Of a stretch of 19,201 bases of DNA, positions 15,129 to 19,201 are shown one piece after another. Position 1 is the first letter of the stretch; each line of letters starts with the position of its first letter. Where the stretch lies: contig QIKS01000143.1 in the NCBI GenBank assembly GCA_003233025.1, positions 1 to 19,201 on the forward strand, read 5' to 3'. Position numbers and translations under genes: made by a program. A model generated the notes under the pieces. It saw only the letters and a program-made list of their open reading frames with translations, was not told the origin of the DNA and made no database searches. This DNA is from Hellea balneolensis. Its GTDB lineage: Bacteria; Pseudomonadota; Alphaproteobacteria; Caulobacterales; Maricaulaceae.

Positions 15129-16299
15129 TTTTTATTCCTGGATTTCGCTTGTCGTCCGTTGGTTGCATATTATTACCGGTGTCGCCTGGATTGGAGCCAG
15201 TTTTTATTTCGTCTGGCTCGACAACCATTTGACCAAACCAAAAGACGGCGAGGACGGCGACGGCGAATTATGGTCGGTTCACGGCGGCGGGTTTTATCAC
15301 AATAAGAAATATATGAGCCCGCCCGACCACATGCCAGATCACATACACTGGTTTAAATATGAAGCCTATTTCACCTGGATTAGCGGCTTTTTGCTCATGG
15401 CGATTATTTATTATTACGGGGCTGAATTATACCTGATCGACAAAAGCAAATTTGCCCTGACAAGCGGGCAAGCGATTGGTATCAGCTTGGCTATGCTCGT
15501 TGGTGGCTGGGTGATTTACGACTTGATGTGCAAATCCGCTTTGCGCAAAAAACCTCGCCTGTTCGCGGTCTTGTTGTTCGGGTTTTTAACCTTGGCCGCC
15601 GTTTTGGCCGAGCAGGTTTTTTCTGACAGGGCCGCCTATATTCAAATCGGTGCCATGATCGGCACGCTCATGGTCGGCAATGTATTTTTTAATATCATTC
15701 CCAACCAAAAAATCGTTCTTGCCGACCTCCTCGCCGGCCGCGCCGTAAACCCCGAACTTGGTAAAGCGGCAAAACTGCGTTCAATGCACAATAATTACAT
15801 GACCTTGCCGGTTTTGTTTATCATGATCAGCAATCATTACCCCATGACTTATGGCAGCGAACTTGGCTGGCTCAGCCTGGTTTTCATCGCACTGGCCGGG
15901 ATCAGCATACGTCATTTTTTCAACATTCGCCACCTTGGGAAAATGAAAGACCCTTATATTTTTATCGCTATATTTTTTATATTGTGCGCCGCGCTCTTCC
16001 CTTTGGCTATCAAAAAACCGGGACCCAAAATTGATCCCGCACAGATTAGTTTTAACCAGGTACGAACCATCATCCAAACCCACTGCACCGCCTGTCACGA
16101 AGCAAATCCGCGCCACGAAAACTTTGACCAGCCGCAGGGTGGGTTAAGGCTTGAGAGCGATGAGCAGATCAATCTCGCCGCCCAAAAAATACTGGAAAGA
16201 GCCGTGAGCGCAAAAGACATGCCTCTTGGTAATGAGACAAATATGACAGATATTGAGCGTGAGATTTTACGGGCCTGGATTAAGTCTCAAGATCCATAG
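15118..16299 (+). CDS. puuD: membrane urate oxidase PuuD with C-terminal cytochrome c domain
   Basis: PuuD oxidises urate to 5-hydroxyisourate and passes the electrons to a fused cytochrome c rather than making hydrogen peroxide like the soluble uricase. The 393-residue protein has about eight membrane helices (WLHIITGVAWIGASFYFVWL at about 14-33 through about 300), with family motifs HGGGFYHNKKY, HWFKYEAYFTWISGF and MHNNYMTLPVLFIMISNHYP. The C-terminal domain has heme motif CTACH (323-327) and likely ligand Met368 in KDMPLGN. The start is the ATG at 15118, 8 bases after AGGAGGG. A reading from 15037 lies inside xdhB and is rejected. It ends the operon and overlaps the convergent DUF1643 gene by 20 bases. 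Confidence 0.95.
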   Translation: MEVDFYSWISLVVRWLHIITGVAWIGASFYFVWLDNHLTKPKDGEDGDGELWSVHGGGFYHNKKYMSPPDHMPDHIHWFKYEAYFTWISGFLLMAIIYYYGAELYLIDKSKFALTSGQAIGISLAMLVGGWVIYDLMCKSALRKKPRLFAVLLFGFLTLAAVLAEQVFSDRAAYIQIGAMIGTLMVGNVFFNIIPNQKIVLADLLAGRAVNPELGKAAKLRSMHNNYMTLPVLFIMISNHYPMTYGSELGWLSLVFIALAGISIRHFFNIRHLGKMKDPYIFIAIFFILCAALFPLAIKKPGPKIDPAQISFNQVRTIIQTHCTACHEANPRHENFDQPQGGLRLESDEQINLAAQKILERAVSAKDMPLGNETNMTDIEREILRAWIKSQDP

Positions 16300-16789
16300 G
16301 AAATGGTGTGCGTTTATAGGCAATATAAAGCGGGTGGGCCGGGTGGCCGGACGCATTGATTTTTAAAGCGGAAATGCGCCCCTTTTTTTGCTTGAAAATA
16401 TCTATAACATGTGCGCCCCTGTCAAGATGTGCGCCGTGTTCGCCCCAGCCCGCAACAACATCAACCTGCTGGCTTTTGCTAGCAAGTTTCCTGATCCAAT
16501 CATCATTATCAGGCCCAACAGGGTCTTTTTGCGCCCGCATATCGCCCGGCTCCGTCGCCCGATAAGCAAAGATATTAAGCACCACGCTGCCGCCATAACC
16601 CCACATCCGCGCCCGGCGCTCGCAGCGCTCTACCGTCGGGTCGTTTTTAACTTCATCAGCGGTGCTGGGATTAAGCATCAGCCAATAGAGCGGCGGATTT
16701 TCCGGCTGCCAGATTTGCGAAAGCCGGTAGCGGTATTGCCGACACGCAGAAAATACCGCCCGGCGTTTTTCATTGACCAAATCAACCAT
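16280..16789 (-). CDS. DUF1643 family protein
   Basis: This 169-residue soluble protein starts at ATG 16789 (MVDLVNEKRRAVFSACRQYR), overlapping the guaD stop by 8 bases. An in-frame ATG at 16822 lies well inside guaD and is less likely. It matches the DUF1643 family by LSQIWQPENPPLYWLMLNPS and TADEVKNDPTVERCERRA, plus VVLNIFAYRATEP, VAGWGEHGAH and ALKINASGHPAHPLYI. The family is widespread in bacteria and phages and has no established activity that I know of. Conserved N-P-S-T-A-D, W-G and H-P residues suggest a nucleotide- or base-binding enzyme, which is speculation. Its tight link to guaD suggests a role near purine breakdown. AAGGG is 3 bases before the start, within guaD. Confidence 0.85.
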   Translation of the reverse strand: MVDLVNEKRRAVFSACRQYRYRLSQIWQPENPPLYWLMLNPSTADEVKNDPTVERCERRARMWGYGGSVVLNIFAYRATEPGDMRAQKDPVGPDNDDWIRKLASKSQQVDVVAGWGEHGAHLDRGAHVIDIFKQKKGRISALKINASGHPAHPLYIAYKRTPFPMDLET

Positions 16790-18071
16790 AAACCCTTTTT
16801 CCCATAACAAATGTGCGCGCAATCATCCGGTCATCGCCCAAAATCATAATGGCAAATAACAGCGCCCGCAGACGTTTGGCTATTTTAAGACGCCTTGCAA
16901 TGAGCGGCGTTGCTTGCAAATCAAGCACGACAAAATCCGCTTCCTTGCCCGGCTCAAAATTACCAATATGATGCCCCAACCCCAAGGCCCGCGCCCCCCC
17001 TAATGTTGCCATGTAAAACCCGTCCATAGCCGAAAGGGACAAATCTTGCAGCTGACAAACTGAATAGGCGGCGTTCATGGTGCGCAGCAATGAAAAACTT
17101 GTGCCGGCGCCAATATCACTGCCCAAAGCATGGCGGACATTATGGCGGCGCAGGCGGGCAAGATTAAACAAGCCACTGCCCATAAACATATTGGACGTCG
17201 GACACAAAGACACACTGGCGCCCGCACTTGATATGCGCTGACACATGGAGGCACTCATATGAACGCCGTGAGCCAATACCGTCTTGTCCCCAACCAGACC
17301 GTATTTTTCATAAACGGCCAGATAATCTTTAGCGGTTGGGAAAAGCTCGGCAACGGCTTTAATCTCGTCTTTATTCTCGCTTATATGAGTGTGCAGATGC
17401 ACATCCTTATAACGCGCTTTCAAATCCCCTGCCATGGCCAATTGCGCCGGCGTGCTGGTCGGGGCGAAACGCGGCGTAATTGCATAACCCAATCTGTGCT
17501 TGCCGTGCCATTTCTTGATCAGGCGAACGGTCGCCGCCCGCCCTAAATCACGGCCATCGCACAAGGCTTTGGGCGCGCCTCTGTCCATCAACACCTTGCC
17601 GGCAATCAGGCGCATATTGCGCCGGGCGGCTTGCGCAAACACCGCCTCGACACTGGCTTCGTGGACGGTGCCAAATACCAAAGCCGTTGTCGTGCCATTG
17701 CGCAAAAGTTCCTCGATAAAGAACCGGGCCGTGTTTTTGCAAACCTTCGGATCGTTAAAAGCGGCTTCTGCCGGGAATGTGTACTGGGTCAGCCAGTCCA
17801 TAAGCTGCTCGCCGTAAGAGGCGACAATATCAACTTGCGGGTAATGGATATGGGTGTCGACAAACCCCGGTAAAATCAGATGGTTGGGGGTGTGATGTAT
17901 TTTGGTTGTGTCCCCAAGGGTTTTACGCAAAGCTCGGTAAGACCCAACCGCTTTGATATGACCGTCCTCGACCAATAACAGGCCGTCTTTGAAATATTGA
18001 TACGCGTCCGCGTCCTTTTGCGGATCATCCAAGAAATGAAAAATCTGCGCCCGGTAAGCCTGTAATGTCAT
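16782..18071 (-). CDS. guaD: guanine deaminase
   Basis: GuaD deaminates guanine to xanthine, feeding XdhAB. The 429-residue protein is an amidohydrolase with zinc ligands in PGFVDTHIHYPQ (H74, H76), VHLHTHISEN (about 224-233, with Glu232), LAHGVHM (H268) and GSDIGAGTSFSLLRTM (Asp319). The N-terminus AYRAQIFHFLDDP with YQYFKDGLLLVEDG is the usual GuaD start, and length is close to the 439 of E. coli. I chose ATG 18071 on that basis; the reading to 18218 overlaps the upstream dioxygenase gene. It lies 13 bases after that gene and overlaps the DUF1643 gene, so the three probably form one transcript. Confidence 0.95.
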   Translation of the reverse strand: MTLQAYRAQIFHFLDDPQKDADAYQYFKDGLLLVEDGHIKAVGSYRALRKTLGDTTKIHHTPNHLILPGFVDTHIHYPQVDIVASYGEQLMDWLTQYTFPAEAAFNDPKVCKNTARFFIEELLRNGTTTALVFGTVHEASVEAVFAQAARRNMRLIAGKVLMDRGAPKALCDGRDLGRAATVRLIKKWHGKHRLGYAITPRFAPTSTPAQLAMAGDLKARYKDVHLHTHISENKDEIKAVAELFPTAKDYLAVYEKYGLVGDKTVLAHGVHMSASMCQRISSAGASVSLCPTSNMFMGSGLFNLARLRRHNVRHALGSDIGAGTSFSLLRTMNAAYSVCQLQDLSLSAMDGFYMATLGGARALGLGHHIGNFEPGKEADFVVLDLQATPLIARRLKIAKRLRALLFAIMILGDDRMIARTFVMGKRVYG

Positions 18072-18084
18072 GGTTTGGCTTTCA

Positions 18085-18942
18085 TCAATGAACCTTAAAT
18101 CCTGTAGCTGGAAAATCCTTATCCCTTTGTATCCAGTTTTCTTTACTATAGACGCTGCGTCCATTTGTAACGTGCAAAGTATAGGCATGGCGGGCTTTAT
18201 TGGATGTATTGGCGGCACTATAATGCGGTAATTTTCCGTGAAAACATACCAAACTGCCAGCTTTTACTTCAAGCGGTATAACTTTTTTACCCGCTGGCCA
18301 GGGCGTTTGGTCGATTGTACGCAACACCGCCCCTTCGCCGCCCCGGACAAATATCTGTCTAAGCGGGCCTTTATGGCCGCCCTTTTCCACCCACAAACAA
18401 CCATTATCCAGATGAGCGTCATCAAGAGCAAACCAGAAAGTCGTTACGCTTATAGGGCTGGTATGAAAGAAGCTGGCATCTTGGTGCCAGTCTACTTGGC
18501 CACCAATACGCGGCTGTTTGAAAATATACATAGACTGCCAGATTTGTGGCTCCACCAAGCCTAAAGCCTCTGCCAGCTCGTCAAGTTTTTCGCCTCTGGA
18601 AAAAGTCCCAAACACCGGGTCAAGATCGTGCATGGCATGGCCAATTTTATTGATGGATTGCGCCAGAGGGTAAATCAGATCACCCTCGCTATCAAAAGTT
18701 TTTTCTTCAAAAAAGCAGCGCACAGTATTGGCCGAATTTATGAAATAGCGCTGAAATTCGTCCCCTTGTTTTTGCCGCTGTCGCCCGGTTGAAAACACGG
18801 CTTTATAGCGCTCTATATCATGGGCAGCGACAATATCAGCCGCAGCCCGTCTTAGCTCGCGCATTTGCGCCGCCGATTTAAACCCGGGCAAGACAAGGAA
18901 ACCATCATTTTCATATTGCGAGATTTGCGCCGGGCTAAGCAT
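18085..18942 (-). CDS. phytanoyl-CoA dioxygenase family protein (PHYHD1-like)
   Basis: This 285-residue Fe(II)/2-oxoglutarate oxygenase belongs to the PhyH family. Iron ligands are H153 and D155 in VDWHQDASFF and H240 in GKLPHYSAANTS; R251 (KARHAYTLH) should bind 2-oxoglutarate. The stretch IWQSMYIFKQPRIGGQVDWH followed by DNGCLWVEKGGH closely resembles human PHYHD1, whose substrate is unsettled. All catalytic residues are present, so it should be active. It is followed after 13 bases by guaD and is probably the first gene of that operon, which hints at a purine-related or other small substrate rather than a phytanoyl-CoA. That is inference from context only. The start ATG at 18942 lacks a strong ribosome site. 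Confidence 0.88.
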   Translation of the reverse strand: MLSPAQISQYENDGFLVLPGFKSAAQMRELRRAAADIVAAHDIERYKAVFSTGRQRQKQGDEFQRYFINSANTVRCFFEEKTFDSEGDLIYPLAQSINKIGHAMHDLDPVFGTFSRGEKLDELAEALGLVEPQIWQSMYIFKQPRIGGQVDWHQDASFFHTSPISVTTFWFALDDAHLDNGCLWVEKGGHKGPLRQIFVRGGEGAVLRTIDQTPWPAGKKVIPLEVKAGSLVCFHGKLPHYSAANTSNKARHAYTLHVTNGRSVYSKENWIQRDKDFPATGFKVH

Positions 18943-19053
18943 TTTTTTATCTTACGGCCTTCCGCGAAAGGGTCAAAGCTATCAATTAAATCACCTGTGC
19001 CGCGCTGAATGATACGTTGCGGTTTTTCACAAGTTTAAAGGGTTTTTAGCAAT

Positions 19054-19201
19054 TTACCAACGGTTTTGCGCCCCCATACCCCCATCTATAACCAAGGTCT
19101 GACCTGAAATCCACACTGCGGCCGGGCTAAGCAAGAACAAGACCCCGTTGGCAATATCGTCGCCCGCACCCATACGCCCAAGCGGCGCACGTTTTTGCCA
19201 G
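19054..19201 (-). CDS. short-chain dehydrogenase/reductase (3' end only)
   Basis: The last 48 complete codons of a gene that enters from the right edge. The reading WQKRAPLGRMGAGDDIANGV, then LFLLSPAAVWISGQTLVIDG and GMGAQNRW, is the typical C-terminal end of a classical Rossmann-fold SDR oxidoreductase: P-L-G-R-(M/F)-G, then ISGQ and D-G-G. The active-site Tyr and cofactor loop lie outside the window, so substrate and subfamily cannot be given. It is separated from the dioxygenase gene by 111 bases without an obvious terminator. Confidence 0.85.
   Translation of the reverse strand, partial: WQKRAPLGRMGAGDDIANGVLFLLSPAAVWISGQTLVIDGGMGAQNRW

Noticed and set aside
1..19201. CRISPR array, insertion sequence or tRNA
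   Set aside because: No regularly spaced repeats, no transposase-like frame and no cloverleaf-like segment noticed on either strand.

Overview
The window looks like a piece of an alphaproteobacterial chromosome, possibly a marine lineage. The reasons are the QueE variant with a C-X14-C-X2-C iron-sulfur motif, the start of a DjlA/TerB-type gene, a membrane urate oxidase fused to cytochrome c (PuuD), and tightly packed genes. The exact order cannot be named from the sequence. No stretch over 300 bases lacks a gene. I see no rRNA, tRNA, CRISPR array or insertion sequence.

Left part (1-8175), mixed housekeeping. It opens with the 5' end of a TerB-domain (DjlA-like) gene on the minus strand. Next come a secreted protein of unknown function, a concentrative nucleoside transporter (CNT family) and a small exported protein. 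queC-queE (preQ0/queuosine synthesis) follow on the minus strand, overlapping by ATGA. A second secreted protein, 4653-5165, appears to be a shorter relative of the first (313-1191). After it lie ubiX, a MaoC-fold hydratase and an ABC exporter half-transporter.

Right part (8172-18942), an almost complete purine-degradation island. GuaD turns guanine into xanthine, XdhAB makes urate, PuuD makes 5-hydroxyisourate, UraH makes OHCU, UraD makes S-allantoin, PuuE makes allantoate, Alc makes ureidoglycolate plus urea, and AllA would make glyoxylate plus urea. The genes form four blocks: allA (+) behind the ABC gene; puuE-uraD-alc (-); uraH-xdhA-xdhB-puuD (+), divergent from puuE; and a dioxygenase-guaD-DUF1643 block (-). 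Genes within blocks mostly overlap or nearly touch, and the convergent ends overlap. The nucleoside transporter at 1260 may feed the pathway, but that is inference. xdhC, urease and a local regulator are not in the window.

The most notable points are: allA is broken by a deletion of about 30 bases that removes a conserved block and shifts the frame; uraH has no ATG, GTG or TTG able to retain its catalytic N-terminal His and seems to start at ATC behind a perfect AGGAGG; the CNT transporter reads Q-D-S where the family has Q-T/S-E in the base-binding loop; two diverged secreted paralogues flank the transporter/queuosine region; and a PHYHD1-like dioxygenase and a DUF1643 protein are built into the guanine deaminase operon. 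The window ends in the 3' part of a short-chain dehydrogenase gene (-).
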